19,558 bases of DNA from an uncultured Oscillospiraceae bacterium (GCA_910577915.1 CAJTOM010000050.1:1-19558), one strand, 5' to 3'. Shown: positions 7,106-16,615, counted from the stretch's first letter. Notes: generated from the letters alone by a model not told the origin. Numbers and translations are program-made.

Positions 7106-7771
7106 ATGGAACTGAAGACGCTTCTGGCCACTGTGGACCACACCCTCCTGACCCAGGGGGCCACCTGGGAGGAGATCCGCGCCATCTGTGACGACGGCGT
7201 GAAGTACGCCGCCGCCTCCGTCTGCATCCCCGCCAGCTACGTGAAGCAAGCCAGGGAACATCTGGGGGATAAGCTGGCGGTCTGCACCGTCATCGGCTTC
7301 CCCAACGGCTACTCCACCACGGCGGTGAAGTGCTTTGAGACCGAAGACGCGGTGAAAAACGGCGCGGACGAGATCGACATGGTCATCAACATCGGCTGGG
7401 TGAAGGACAAAAAGTGGGACGAGCTGCTGGCGGAGATCAAGGCCGTAAAGGCCGCCTGCGGCGGCAAGCTGCTGAAGGTCATCATTGAGACCTGCCTGCT
7501 CACCGATGAGGAGAAGATCAAGATGTGCGAGATCGTCTCCGCCTCCGGCGCGGACTTCATCAAGACCTCCACCGGCTTCGCCGGCGGCGGCGCCACCCGG
7601 GAGGATGTGGCCCTGTTCGCCAAGCACGCCGCGCCCCACCTGAAGATCAAGGCCGCCGGCGGCATCTCCAGCCTCCAGGACGCGGAGGATTTCATCGCCC
7701 TGGGCGCGTCCCGGCTGGGCACCAGCCGCATCATTAAGGCGGTGAAGGGCATCGAGGGCAGCGGTTACTAA
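7106..7771 (+). CDS. deoC: Deoxyribose-phosphate aldolase
   Basis: The 221-residue class I aldolase cleaves 2-deoxy-D-ribose 5-phosphate to acetaldehyde and glyceraldehyde 3-phosphate in deoxynucleoside catabolism. The Schiff-base lysine is K153 in DFIKTSTGF, the proton-relay lysine is K182 in KIKAAGG, and the conserved LLKVIIET segment lies at 122-129; all three are hallmarks of DeoC. Length is typical. The ATG at 7106 is preserved with GAGGA eight bases upstream; an in-frame ATG at 7091 has its GGAG too close and would overlap that ribosome binding site. The gene is followed 27 bases later by deoD and probably forms an operon with it. No DeoR or CytR-like operator was recognised. Confidence 0.97.
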   Translation: MELKTLLATVDHTLLTQGATWEEIRAICDDGVKYAAASVCIPASYVKQAREHLGDKLAVCTVIGFPNGYSTTAVKCFETEDAVKNGADEIDMVINIGWVKDKKWDELLAEIKAVKAACGGKLLKVIIETCLLTDEEKIKMCEIVSASGADFIKTSTGFAGGGATREDVALFAKHAAPHLKIKAAGGISSLQDAEDFIALGASRLGTSRIIKAVKGIEGSGY

Positions 7772-7798
7772 CATTTAATACAGAGAGGAGATTCCACC

Positions 7799-8515
7799 AT
7801 GTCTACACCCCACAACTCCGCCAATCCCGGCGATTTCGCCAAGACCGTCCTTATGCCCGGCGACCCCCTGCGGGCCAAGTTCATCGCGGACACCTTCCTG
7901 GAGGACGCCAGGCTGGTCAACAACGTCCGGGGGATCCACGGCTACACCGGAACCTACAGGGGCGCCCCCGTCTCCGTGATGGCCTCCGGCATGGGCATGC
8001 CCTCTATCGGCATCTACTCCTATGAGCTCTTCAGCCAGTACGATGTGGAGAACATCATCCGCATCGGCTCCGCCGGGGCCATCAGCCCGAAGCTGAAGGT
8101 GCGGGACGTGGTGGCCGCCCAGGGGGCCTGCACCAACTCCAACTTCTTCCACCAGTACGGCCTGCCCGGCCTCATCGCCCCCATCGCCGACTTCACCCTG
8201 CTGGAGACCGCCGTGGGCGCGGCCCGGGAACTGGGGGTGGAGATGCCCGTGGGCAACCTGCTGTCCTCCGACACCTTCTATGACGCCTCCAACACCACCC
8301 TCAAATGGGGAGAGATGGGGGTGCTGGCGGTGGAGATGGAGGCCGCGGCCCTGTACTGGACCGCCATGAAGCTGGGCAGGCGGGCCCTGGCCATCTGCTC
8401 CATCTCCGACCACCTGGTCACCGGCGAGGACCTGCCCGCCGACCAGCGGCAGACCACCTTCACCACCATGATGCGCATCGCCCTGGAGACCGCCGTCAAA
8501 ATGGCGGAGAAGTAA
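7799..8515 (+). CDS. deoD: Purine-nucleoside phosphorylase, DeoD type
   Basis: The 238-residue trimeric or hexameric (NP-I family) enzyme splits purine (deoxy)nucleosides with phosphate to free base and (deoxy)ribose 1-phosphate. Landmarks fall at or one residue from the Escherichia coli positions: PGDPLRAK (20-27) with the phosphate-binding Gly21 and Arg25, RIGSAG (88-93) with Arg88, the ribose-binding VEMEAA (178-183) and the catalytic Asp204 in SISDHL. A strong GAGAGGAG precedes the ATG. DeoD makes deoxyribose 1-phosphate, which phosphopentomutase would turn into the DeoC substrate; a deoB gene is not in this window. After the stop there is only a weak hairpin (8492-8496 with 8515-8519) followed by six T, so termination is uncertain. 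Confidence 0.97.
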   Translation: MSTPHNSANPGDFAKTVLMPGDPLRAKFIADTFLEDARLVNNVRGIHGYTGTYRGAPVSVMASGMGMPSIGIYSYELFSQYDVENIIRIGSAGAISPKLKVRDVVAAQGACTNSNFFHQYGLPGLIAPIADFTLLETAVGAARELGVEMPVGNLLSSDTFYDASNTTLKWGEMGVLAVEMEAAALYWTAMKLGRRALAICSISDHLVTGEDLPADQRQTTFTTMMRIALETAVKMAEK

Positions 8516-8590
8516 CGGCTTTTTTCGTCACTTTTGACAACGTCCCGCCGCCTGCCGCCAAATTTCATCCCGCATCCTTGGGAATTTTGG

Positions 8591-8619
8591 TTGCTTTGTG
8601 GCGCGAGATGCGGTATAAT
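8591..8619 (+). promoter_or_regulatory. Predicted sigma-A promoter for the BMP lipoprotein gene
   Basis: TTGCTT (8591-8596), a 17-base spacer and a perfect TATAAT (8614-8619) lie 71 bases before the ATG. This gives the lipoprotein its own transcript apart from deoC-deoD. A further TTGACA at 8534-8539 has no partner. Confidence 0.8.
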
Positions 8620-8690
8620 AAGCCATACGCCGCCCGGGCGCCACTCTGCACCGGGCGGTAAATTTGGAAAAGAAAGGTTGATTGATTCCC

Positions 8691-9845
8691 ATGAAGAAGA
8701 AGTTATTGGCCCTGCTGCTGGCCCTCACCATGGCGCTGGCCCTGGTCGCCTGCGGCGGCAACGGCGGCGGCAGCGGCAACGGCGGCGGCAAGGACGCCGA
8801 CAGCATCGATGACACCATGACCAGCTCCGACGGCAAGTACGTCATCGCCATGGTCACCGATGTGGGCCAGCTGAAGGACAAGTCCTTCAACCAGGGCACC
8901 TGGGACGGCGTGAAGCTCTACGCCAGCCAGAACAACAAGTCCTACAAGTACTACGCCCCCGCCAACGGCAACGAGGCCACCGACGAGGACCGCTATAACG
9001 CCTACATCTCCGCCATCGACGGCGGTGCTGAGGTCATCGTGGCTCCCGGCTACCTGCAGGAGGCCGCCATGAAGCGGGCCGCCGTGGAACATCCCGACGT
9101 GAAGTTTGTGTTCATCGACGGCTATCCCCTCGCTGACGACAGCGGCAACGTGCTGAGCAATGTGGTGGGCGTGGCCTTCCACGAGGAGCAGTGCGGCTAT
9201 CTGGCCGGCTACGCCGCCATCATCGAGGGCTACACCAAGATGGGCTTCACCGGCGGCGGCGGCGGCACCAACCCCGCTGTCAACCGTTTTGGCTACGGCT
9301 TCGTCCAGGGCGTGAGCGCCGCTGCCGCTGAGGCGGGCGTGAACGCGGAGATCAACTTCAGCTTCCTGTACGGTCAGAGCTACTCCGCTTCCCCCGAGCT
9401 TCAGACCCAGGTCAACGGCTGGTACGCCAACGGCACCGAGGTGGTCTTCTCCTGCGGCGGCTCCATGTGCGACAGTGTCTTCGCCGCCGCCGCCGCCAAT
9501 AACGGCGTATCCATCGGCGTGGACGTGGACCAGGCCGACGCCTCCAACACCGTGATGACCTCCGCCGTGAAGGGCCTGAGCGAGGCCGCCAGCCTGATGC
9601 TGGGCCGCTTCTATAACGGCAAGTGGGACGAGGTCGGCGGCCAGGCGGTCAACCTGGGCGTGGACGAGGACGCCGTGGGCCTGCCCATGGAGACCTCCCG
9701 CTTTGAGAAGATGACCCAGGATAAGTATGACGAGCTGGTGAACGGCATGAAGTCCGGCGGCTCCCTGTCCGTGAACGGGAACTATGACACCTTCCTGGCC
9801 GGCGGCGAGACCTTCCCCAACGTCACCGTCAACTTCGTGCAGTAA
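8691..9845 (+). CDS. BMP-family (PnrA-like) nucleoside-binding lipoprotein
   Basis: This 384-residue protein is the extracellular solute receptor of an ABC transporter of the basic membrane protein (BMP/PnrA) family, whose studied members bind purine nucleosides. Residues 1-20 are a lipoprotein signal (MKKKLLALLL onward) with lipobox LVAC and Cys21; a Gly/Asn/Ser linker follows to about 34. The family signature TDVGQLKDKSFNQGTWDG lies at 56-73, and two Rossmann-like lobes follow, with VIVAPG, KFVFIDG and GYLAGYAA segments typical of the fold. An in-frame TTG at 8682 is possible, but the ATG at 8691 starts the canonical KKK signal; AAAGG is 13 bases upstream, slightly far. It follows deoD and strengthens the nucleoside-salvage reading. 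The ATPase and permease genes that usually follow are absent, since a terminator closes the unit. Confidence 0.93.
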   Translation: MKKKLLALLLALTMALALVACGGNGGGSGNGGGKDADSIDDTMTSSDGKYVIAMVTDVGQLKDKSFNQGTWDGVKLYASQNNKSYKYYAPANGNEATDEDRYNAYISAIDGGAEVIVAPGYLQEAAMKRAAVEHPDVKFVFIDGYPLADDSGNVLSNVVGVAFHEEQCGYLAGYAAIIEGYTKMGFTGGGGGTNPAVNRFGYGFVQGVSAAAAEAGVNAEINFSFLYGQSYSASPELQTQVNGWYANGTEVVFSCGGSMCDSVFAAAAANNGVSIGVDVDQADASNTVMTSAVKGLSEAASLMLGRFYNGKWDEVGGQAVNLGVDEDAVGLPMETSRFEKMTQDKYDELVNGMKSGGSLSVNGNYDTFLAGGETFPNVTVNFVQ

Positions 9846-9874
9846 GCGTTGCTTTACATCCGGATTATCCCGCG

Positions 9875-9907
9875 AAAAGGGTCCCGCCATACTGGCGGGA
9901 CCCTTTT
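9875..9907. terminator. Bidirectional terminator between BMP gene and dapH
   Basis: A perfect 14-base-pair stem (9875-9888 with 9894-9907, loop ATACT) has AAAA on one foot and TTTT on the other, so it has a U-tract in both directions. It lies between the convergent BMP lipoprotein and dapH genes and probably ends both transcripts. Confidence 0.93.
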
Positions 9908-9931
9908 CTGCTGCATAATTGCGGGGCGCTT

Positions 9932-10630
9932 CTACAGCTGCCGCAGGGCGGACTCCAGGGCGGTCTTCTGGTTGGTGCCCTCGTCCCGCTGCTTGATGAC
10001 TCGGGCGGGGCAGCCGGCCACCACGGCGTTCTCCGGCACGTCCTCAATGACCACCGCGCCGGCGGCCACCACGGCGTTCCGGCCCACCCGGACCCCCTCG
10101 ATGACCACCGCGTTGGCCCCCACCAGGACCCCGTCCTCCACGATCACCGGGGTGGCGCTGGCGGGCTCGATGACGCCGGCCAGGACGGCCCCGGCCCCGA
10201 TGTGGCAGTTGCTGCCCACGGTGGCCCGGCCGCCCAGGATGGCCCCCATGTCGATCATGGTGCCCGGCCCCACCACGGCGCCGATGTTGATCACCGCCCC
10301 CATCATAATCACCGCGTTGTCGCCGATCTCCACCTGCTCCCGGATGATGGCGCCGGGCTCGATGCGGGCGTTGAGATGCTTGAGCTCCAGCAGGGGGATG
10401 GCGCTGTTGCGCCGGTCGCACTCAATCTCCATGTCCTGGATGTTCCCGGCGTTCTCCGCCAGGAGGGGCCCCAGCTCCCGCCAGTCGCCGAAGACGGTCT
10501 TACTGGCCCCCTGGCCGAAGACCTTGGCGGCGCCGTAGTCGATGGGGGCGCGCTCGTTGACGTAGATCTTCACTGGCGTTTTCTTCTCCGCCGCGCCGAT
10601 ATAGGCGATGATCTCCTGGGCGTTCATCAT
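9932..10630 (-). CDS. dapH: Tetrahydrodipicolinate N-acetyltransferase
   Basis: The 232-residue enzyme acetylates 2,3,4,5-tetrahydrodipicolinate with acetyl-CoA in the acetylase branch of diaminopimelate and lysine synthesis. The N-terminal domain (about 1-88) is the DapH-specific one, with KTPVKIYVNE and SKTVFGDW. Left-handed beta-helix hexapeptide repeats run from about 90 to 210, with the characteristic NIGAVVGPGTMIDMGA and GGRATVGSNCHIGAGA stretches. Length matches Gram-positive DapH (about 235), not the longer succinyl-transferring DapD. It starts with two ATG codons; the first, at 10630, overlaps the dapB stop in an ATGA arrangement with GGAGGG upstream. It is the last gene of the riboswitch-controlled dapABH unit. 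Confidence 0.95.
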   Translation of the reverse strand: MMNAQEIIAYIGAAEKKTPVKIYVNERAPIDYGAAKVFGQGASKTVFGDWRELGPLLAENAGNIQDMEIECDRRNSAIPLLELKHLNARIEPGAIIREQVEIGDNAVIMMGAVINIGAVVGPGTMIDMGAILGGRATVGSNCHIGAGAVLAGVIEPASATPVIVEDGVLVGANAVVIEGVRVGRNAVVAAGAVVIEDVPENAVVAGCPARVIKQRDEGTNQKTALESALRQL

Positions 10631-11352
10631 CTCTCATTCCCTCCAAACAAAATCTCCTCCAGCTGGTAGCGGCCCTTGGGCAGGCGGTACAGCCGCCGGG
10701 CGGCGTGGAGGGCCCCGTTGACGAAAATCTGCCGGGAGGAGGCCCGGTGGGTAATCTCAAAGACCTCGTCGGGGCCGAAGAAGCTGACGGTGTGGGTGCC
10801 GGCCTCGGTGCCCCCCCGGAGGGCGTGGATGCCGATCTCCCGGCGGTCTCGCTTCCCTGTGACCCCCTGCCGGCCGTAGACCGGGAGGGCGGTGCGGGCG
10901 GGGTCCACCGCCTCCAGCAGCAGCTTGGCGGTACCGCTGGGGGCGTCCGCCTTCTGGTTGTGGTGGGTCTCCACGATCTCCACGTCAAACTCCCCCAGCA
11001 CCTCCCGGACCTCCCCCAGGATCCGGCGGAACACCGCGATGCCCAGGGAGTAGTTGGCGGAGTGGATGACCGGGGCGTGACGGCCCAGCTCGTCGAACAC
11101 CGCCAGCTGTCCCGCCTCCAGGCCCGTGACGCCGGAGAGCAGAGGGGTGCCGGTGGCGCGGACGTAGTCCGCCACGGCGGGCAGGGCGGCGGGGGCGGAG
11201 AAGTCGATGGCCACGTCCGCCACACGGCCGATGGTCCCCAGGTCGGCCAGGTTCCCCACATCGATGACGCCGCCGATCTGGTCCCCGGCGGAGAGGGCGG
11301 TCTGTTCAACGAGGCGGCCCATGCGGCCGTGTCCAATCAGCAGTATCTTCAT
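10627..11352 (-). CDS. dapB: 4-hydroxy-tetrahydrodipicolinate reductase
   Basis: The 241-residue NAD(P)H-dependent reductase makes tetrahydrodipicolinate. The N-terminal Rossmann fold starts with KILLIGHGRMG (2-12). The signature VETHHNQKADAPSGTA (127-142) carries the catalytic histidine pair and the substrate-binding lysine (K134). It is a little short beside proteobacterial DapB (about 270), as in many Clostridia. The frame is open 87 codons further into dapA, but the ATG at 11352 gives the conserved start and overlaps the dapA stop as ATGA, with GGAGGAGG upstream. Both ends therefore overlap neighbours by four bases, which keeps the three enzymes in step. Confidence 0.97.
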   Translation of the reverse strand: MKILLIGHGRMGRLVEQTALSAGDQIGGVIDVGNLADLGTIGRVADVAIDFSAPAALPAVADYVRATGTPLLSGVTGLEAGQLAVFDELGRHAPVIHSANYSLGIAVFRRILGEVREVLGEFDVEIVETHHNQKADAPSGTAKLLLEAVDPARTALPVYGRQGVTGKRDRREIGIHALRGGTEAGTHTVSFFGPDEVFEITHRASSRQIFVNGALHAARRLYRLPKGRYQLEEILFGGNER

Positions 11353-12239
11353 GAGAGCAGCCCGGCCTCCTCCAGCAGCCCACGCAGCTGCGCCGTGTGG
11401 GCCTCTGTCATCCCGCACAGTGGCAGGCGGAAGGGGCCCACATCCTTGCCCATCAGGTTCAGGGCGGTCTTGACGGGGATGGGGTTGACCTCCATAAAGA
11501 GGCCGTTCATCAGATCTAAGTACTTGACAGCCGCGGCGGCGGCCTGCTCCCGGCGGCCCTCTAAGTAGTCCATGACCATATCGTGGCACGCCCGGGGCAT
11601 GATGTTGGCCCATACGGAGATCACGCCGCTGCCGCCGATGGACAGCAGGGGGATGGTGATGTCGTCGTTACCGCACCAGAGGGCGAAGTCGGGCCCCACG
11701 CAGTGGGCGATCTTCATGGCGTAGGACATGTCCCCGCTGGCCTCCTTGATGCCGCAGATGTTGGGGTGGCGGCTGAGGCGCTCCACGTTCTCCGGGGAGA
11801 TGGCGCAGCCTGTCCGGCCGGGGACATTGTAGAGAATGCAGGGGATCTGCACCGCGTCGGCTACGGCGGCGAAGTGGCGGAAGATGCCCTCCGGATTGCC
11901 CTTGTTGTAGTAGGGGGTGATGAGCAGCAGGCCGCCGGCCCCCAGCGCCTCCGCCCGCAGGCTCTTCTCCAGCATGGTCTGGGTGGAGTTGGAGCCGGTG
12001 CCGGCGATGACGGGAACCCGGCCGGCGGCGGCCTCAATGACGCAGCGCAGAACCGCGTCGTCCTCCTCGTGGGTCATGGTGGAGCTCTCCCCGGTGGTGC
12101 CCAGGGTGAGAATGGCATCGGTTTTGTTCGCAATGTGCCACTCCGTCAGCTCCCGCAGCTTCTCAAAGTTCACCGAGCCGTCGGCGTGGAAGGGGGTCAC
12201 CAGGGCCACAATGGAGCCCTTCAGGTTGCGGATGTCCAT
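11349..12239 (-). CDS. dapA: 4-hydroxy-tetrahydrodipicolinate synthase
   Basis: The 296-residue TIM-barrel aldolase condenses pyruvate with aspartate semialdehyde, the first committed step to diaminopimelate and lysine. Catalytic residues match Escherichia coli DapA with a constant offset of four: T48 and T49 in GTTGES, Y111, Y137 and R142 in YNVPGRTG, and the Schiff-base lysine K165 in GIKEASGD. A strong AGGAGG lies eight bases before the ATG. It is the first gene after a lysine riboswitch and its terminator, so lysine should stop transcription before this gene. Whether the enzyme is also feedback-inhibited by lysine cannot be told from sequence alone. Confidence 0.98.
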   Translation of the reverse strand: MDIRNLKGSIVALVTPFHADGSVNFEKLRELTEWHIANKTDAILTLGTTGESSTMTHEEDDAVLRCVIEAAAGRVPVIAGTGSNSTQTMLEKSLRAEALGAGGLLLITPYYNKGNPEGIFRHFAAVADAVQIPCILYNVPGRTGCAISPENVERLSRHPNICGIKEASGDMSYAMKIAHCVGPDFALWCGNDDITIPLLSIGGSGVISVWANIMPRACHDMVMDYLEGRREQAAAAAVKYLDLMNGLFMEVNPIPVKTALNLMGKDVGPFRLPLCGMTEAHTAQLRGLLEEAGLLS

Positions 12240-12307
12240 GGGTCAATTCCTCCTAAGAAAAATAGTGGGACGATATGCGGCGGCCGGCGTTTTGGGATAT
12301 AAAAAAA

Positions 12308-12327
12308 CCGGCGGACGCTTCCGCCGG
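12308..12327 (-). terminator. Riboswitch-controlled intrinsic terminator before dapA
   Basis: On the minus strand CCGGCGGA, loop AGCG and TCCGCCGG are followed by seven T (12301-12307) and ATA. It lies between the lysine aptamer and the dapA ribosome binding site, the position expected for the expression platform. Just upstream a perfect palindrome ACAAGGCGCCTTGT (12334-12347) may take part in the competing antiterminator fold. Confidence 0.9.
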
Positions 12328-12359
12328 CTTTGCACAAGGCGCCTTGTTCAATCCGAGCA

Positions 12360-12521
12360 GATAGCGCAACCATGGAGCCGGGGGCTCCACGGACAGTGGC
12401 GGAGATGTTCTCCCCGTCCCCATCCGCCGCCCGCGCCCGGACAGCGGATTCGGCGGACTTGCCCCCGCTGCGGTCATCGCCTGCCGGCTAGCGCAGCTTC
12501 ATCGCGTCCGCGACCTCTATC
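12360..12521 (-). ncRNA. Lysine riboswitch (L-box) aptamer
   Basis: On the minus strand the element begins with GATAGAGGTCGCG and ends with GTTGCGCTATC, so GATAG and CTATC close the P1 helix as in the Bacillus lysC L-box. Conserved junction bases are present: the GAGG after P1, GGGG...GCCGAA in the middle, and CTGTC before the last hairpin. Local helices include a perfect P5 (TGGAGCC/GGCTCCA, 12373-12389), P4 (ATCCGC/GCGGAT, 12422-12449) and GCTGCG/CGCAGC in the P2 region. It is followed by a terminator and then dapA, so bound lysine should favour termination. The identification is by comparison with remembered family members; the sequence is GC-richer than the Bacillus version. Confidence 0.87.
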
Positions 12522-12533
12522 GTGTTATCTATT

Positions 12534-12562
12534 ACCATACCACAGATTTGGGCGGGAGGCAA
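12534..12562 (-). promoter_or_regulatory. Predicted sigma-A promoter for the dapABH operon
   Basis: On the minus strand TTGCCT (12557-12562), a 17-base spacer and TATGGT (12534-12539) with an extended TGTGG before it would start transcription near 12527, immediately before the riboswitch P1 helix. Confidence 0.7.
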
Positions 12563-12747
12563 GAGGGAAATTGTACAAAATGGGGTCAAAAAAAGCACAG
12601 GATGTCAGGCGGGGGCATCCGGATGCAGGAGGAGGGGCAGCACGCGCGCTTTTATGGGAACTTCCGGCGATTGTCCGCGAGGAACGGCCGGATGCTATCG
12701 CACTGAAAAACTTTTCAGCATCGCGCCGCCTGTACCCGGACCGCCGC
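12563..12747. other. Divergent intergenic region between dap and cwlJ
   Basis: No convincing gene is seen. Short open frames exist on both strands but lack ribosome binding sites and conserved sequence. There are two small palindromes, GCATCCGGATGC (12615-12626) and CTGAAAAACTTTTCAG (12703-12718), neither followed by a U-tract. Regulatory use for the sporulation genes on the right is possible but not shown. Confidence 0.5.
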
Positions 12748-12774
12748 ACCCCGCCCCCGCCCCGCGCATACACT
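12748..12774 (+). promoter_or_regulatory. Possible sporulation (sigma-E/sigma-K type) promoter for cwlJ-gerQ
   Basis: CATACACT at 12767-12774 matches the -10 pattern shared by the mother-cell sigma factors (CATACANT for sigma-E, CATANNNT for sigma-K), 26 bases before the start codon. An AC at 12748-12749, 17 bases upstream, would suit sigma-K; no AT-rich sigma-E -35 is seen. No sigma-A promoter is visible here. This fits the mother-cell expression known for cwlJ and gerQ in Bacillus. Confidence 0.4.
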
Positions 12775-12800
12775 GGTCGTGACCAGGAGCGTGATATACG

Positions 12801-13241
12801 ATGGCTTATTCCGATAGAGAACTTCTGGCCCGCCTCATTCAGTGCGAGGCCGGCGGGGAGGGACCCGAGGGGATGATGGCGGTGGCCGGCGTGGTTATGA
12901 ACCGGGTCCACGCCAGGGGCGGCGAGTACGCCCGGGTGGGCCAGGGCAGCATCCGCAACATCATTTTCCAGCCCTACCAGTTCGTCTGTGCCAGTGAGAC
13001 GGAGGGCGGGGCCTACAACCCGCAGAACATATACAACATGCGCCCCGAGGCCATCCACTATCAGATCGCCGACTGGGCCATTGCGGGCAACCGCCTCCCC
13101 GACGTGGCGGAATCCCTCTGGTTCTACAACCCCTTCAGTCCCAAATGCCGCAACAATTTCCCCTCGGATGTGGGCTACTGGCAGACCCGCATCGGGGATC
13201 ACTGTTTCTATAACCCGACCAACGCCTACTACGACACATGA
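12801..13241 (+). CDS. cwlJ: CwlJ-like spore cortex-lytic cell wall hydrolase
   Basis: The 146-residue protein is a single SleB/CwlJ catalytic domain (Hydrolase_2), which cleaves the muramic-lactam-containing spore cortex peptidoglycan during germination. The family's opening motif is clear: LLARLIQCEAGGEGPEGM, with the catalytic glutamate at E16, followed by MAVAGVVMNRV at 26-36. The middle FQPYQF and the C-terminal aromatic strand with WFYNP are also typical. There is no signal peptide and no peptidoglycan-binding repeat, which fits CwlJ (made in the mother cell and held in the coat) and not exported SleB. AGGAG lies 11 bases before the ATG. A gerQ-like gene follows 26 bases later; in Bacillus subtilis GerQ is required for CwlJ to be placed in the spore coat, so the context supports the name. 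Confidence 0.87.
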   Translation: MAYSDRELLARLIQCEAGGEGPEGMMAVAGVVMNRVHARGGEYARVGQGSIRNIIFQPYQFVCASETEGGAYNPQNIYNMRPEAIHYQIADWAIAGNRLPDVAESLWFYNPFSPKCRNNFPSDVGYWQTRIGDHCFYNPTNAYYDT

Positions 13242-13267
13242 GCGCACAACAAAAAGGAGTGGATCAT

Positions 13268-13939
13268 ATGCCTCAGAACGACCAGAGCTTACTGCCGGAC
13301 AACACCATGGACACCCGCCAACTCATGGGGGCGGATTCCGACGAGACGGGTCGCAACGCGCCGTCCGGCGCCGCCGGCGGGATGGGCGGCACCTGGGTTT
13401 ACGGGGAGCCCATCCCCGGCTATGCCGGGTGCACCGGCGGCAGCTGTCCCGCCGGCGCCAGCGAGATTGTCTACCCCGGCGCCGCCCCGGCGGCGGGACA
13501 GGGAAACGGCGCCTCCGCCGCCCCGGCTCAGGGGGAGCTCGCCCCCATCCCCATCCAGGGCATGAACGGCGGGGAGCGCCTGGGCGGCATCTCCAGCGCC
13601 GCCGCCCAGAGCAACCGGATGAAAAACCCTGTCAGCCTGGCCTCTACACACTCGCCCTCCAACAGCGCCGAGGCTTACAACGCCTCCCTGCGCTCCCTTT
13701 TGAACCGGAACGTGGGCTACTTCATCGTGGCCACCTTCCTCGTGGGCATCCAGCAGACGGTGACCTGGCAGGGCATCCTCCATACGGTGGGCAGCGACTA
13801 CATCGTCATCTACCAGCCCAACTACGAGCGCTACGTCTCCGGCGACCTGTACTCCCTGAAATTCGTCCAGTTCCACAACTCCAAGGACATCCCCTACTGC
13901 GCGGCGGCCCAGAACTGGCAGGGACAGTCCGGCTTTTGA
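13268..13939 (+). CDS. gerQ: GerQ-like spore coat protein
   Basis: This 223-residue protein has a long low-complexity N-terminal part rich in Gly, Ala, Pro and Ser (about 1-137) and a compact C-terminal domain (about 138-204). That domain, from SLRSLLNRNVG through QTVTWQGILHTVGSDYIVI to SLKFVQFHN, has the short Sm-like strand pattern of GerQ (YwdL), the coat protein needed to localise CwlJ. The open frame begins at 13238, overlapping the cwlJ stop, but the ATG at 13268 has a strong AAAGGAG eight bases upstream and is preferred. Two cysteines (55 and 60) in the low-complexity part and one near the C-terminus (211) could form cross-links. The gene ends at a strong terminator. The call relies on domain pattern plus the cwlJ neighbour. 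Confidence 0.8.
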   Translation: MPQNDQSLLPDNTMDTRQLMGADSDETGRNAPSGAAGGMGGTWVYGEPIPGYAGCTGGSCPAGASEIVYPGAAPAAGQGNGASAAPAQGELAPIPIQGMNGGERLGGISSAAAQSNRMKNPVSLASTHSPSNSAEAYNASLRSLLNRNVGYFIVATFLVGIQQTVTWQGILHTVGSDYIVIYQPNYERYVSGDLYSLKFVQFHNSKDIPYCAAAQNWQGQSGF

Positions 13940-13966
13940 CCGCCCGCGGCCCTATCCATGACAAAC

Positions 13967-13998
13967 ATCCCCGGCGGCCCAAAAGGGCCGCCGGGGAT
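13967..13998. terminator. Bidirectional terminator between gerQ and the four-Cys gene
   Basis: A perfect 14-base-pair stem (13967-13980 with 13985-13998, loop AAAA) lies between convergent genes. On the plus strand CTGTTTTTCGG follows at 14004; on the minus strand TGTTTGTC follows directly, a weaker tract. It should stop both transcripts. Confidence 0.88.
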
Positions 13999-14015
13999 AC
14001 GCTCTGTTTTTCGGT

Positions 14016-14225
14016 TTACAGGGTGAAATCCTCCTCCGACAGGTTGGCGGTCTTCAGCTTGACCGGGCGGGGCGGGACCCGCTTGAGGGGGTCGTACTGA
14101 AAGCGGCGGCAGTGGTACTCCGCAGCCACCACACCCTTGCGGGGGCAGGCCACCTCCCGCTCGTTAATCACGCCGCCCCTGGCGCAGTATGCGCACCGGG
14201 GCTCTATATCCTTGCGAAACAGCAC
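14016..14225 (-). CDS. Small conserved four-cysteine (zinc-ribbon-like) protein
   Basis: This 69-residue protein starts at a GTG with AGGAGGGG six bases upstream, so it is well supported despite its size. Four cysteines are arranged as CAYC (11 and 14), ACPRKG (27) and YHCRRF (39), a spacing that could bind one zinc or iron ion. The second half, FQYDPLKRVPPRP followed by an acidic SEEDF end, looks conserved and I recall similar short proteins in related Clostridia without an assigned function. The start codon lies 13 bases after the clpE-like stop, so the two are almost certainly cotranscribed and perhaps translationally coupled. A role as a small partner of the unfoldase is a guess. It ends before the bidirectional terminator. 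Confidence 0.78.
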   Translation of the reverse strand: MLFRKDIEPRCAYCARGGVINEREVACPRKGVVAAEYHCRRFQYDPLKRVPPRPVKLKTANLSEEDFTL

Positions 14226-14238
14226 CGTTCCCCTCCTC

Positions 14239-16554
<2,316 letters not shown>

Positions 16555-16606
16555 AGCTTTCTACCTCCATGGCCGCCAAACCGGACGGCCCCATTGTTTT
16601 GTATCC

Positions 16607-16615
16607 GTTATACCA
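16607..16615 (-). promoter_or_regulatory. Predicted extended -10 promoter for the clpE-like gene
   Basis: On the minus strand TGGTATAAC (TATAAC at 16607-16612 preceded by TGG) lies about 53 bases before the start codon. The -35 hexamer at 17-base spacing (ATGCTA) is poor. No CtsR or CIRCE operator was found around it. Confidence 0.55.

Noticed and set aside
8492..8525. Intrinsic terminator after deoD
   Set aside because: The six T are convincing, but the stem is only five base pairs with a long loop inside the gene end; kept as a remark in the deoD entry only.
12253..12477. A 74-residue minus-strand open frame before dapA, as a possible leader peptide
   Set aside because: It lies across the riboswitch aptamer and terminator and has no run of lysine codons; RNA structure explains the region better.
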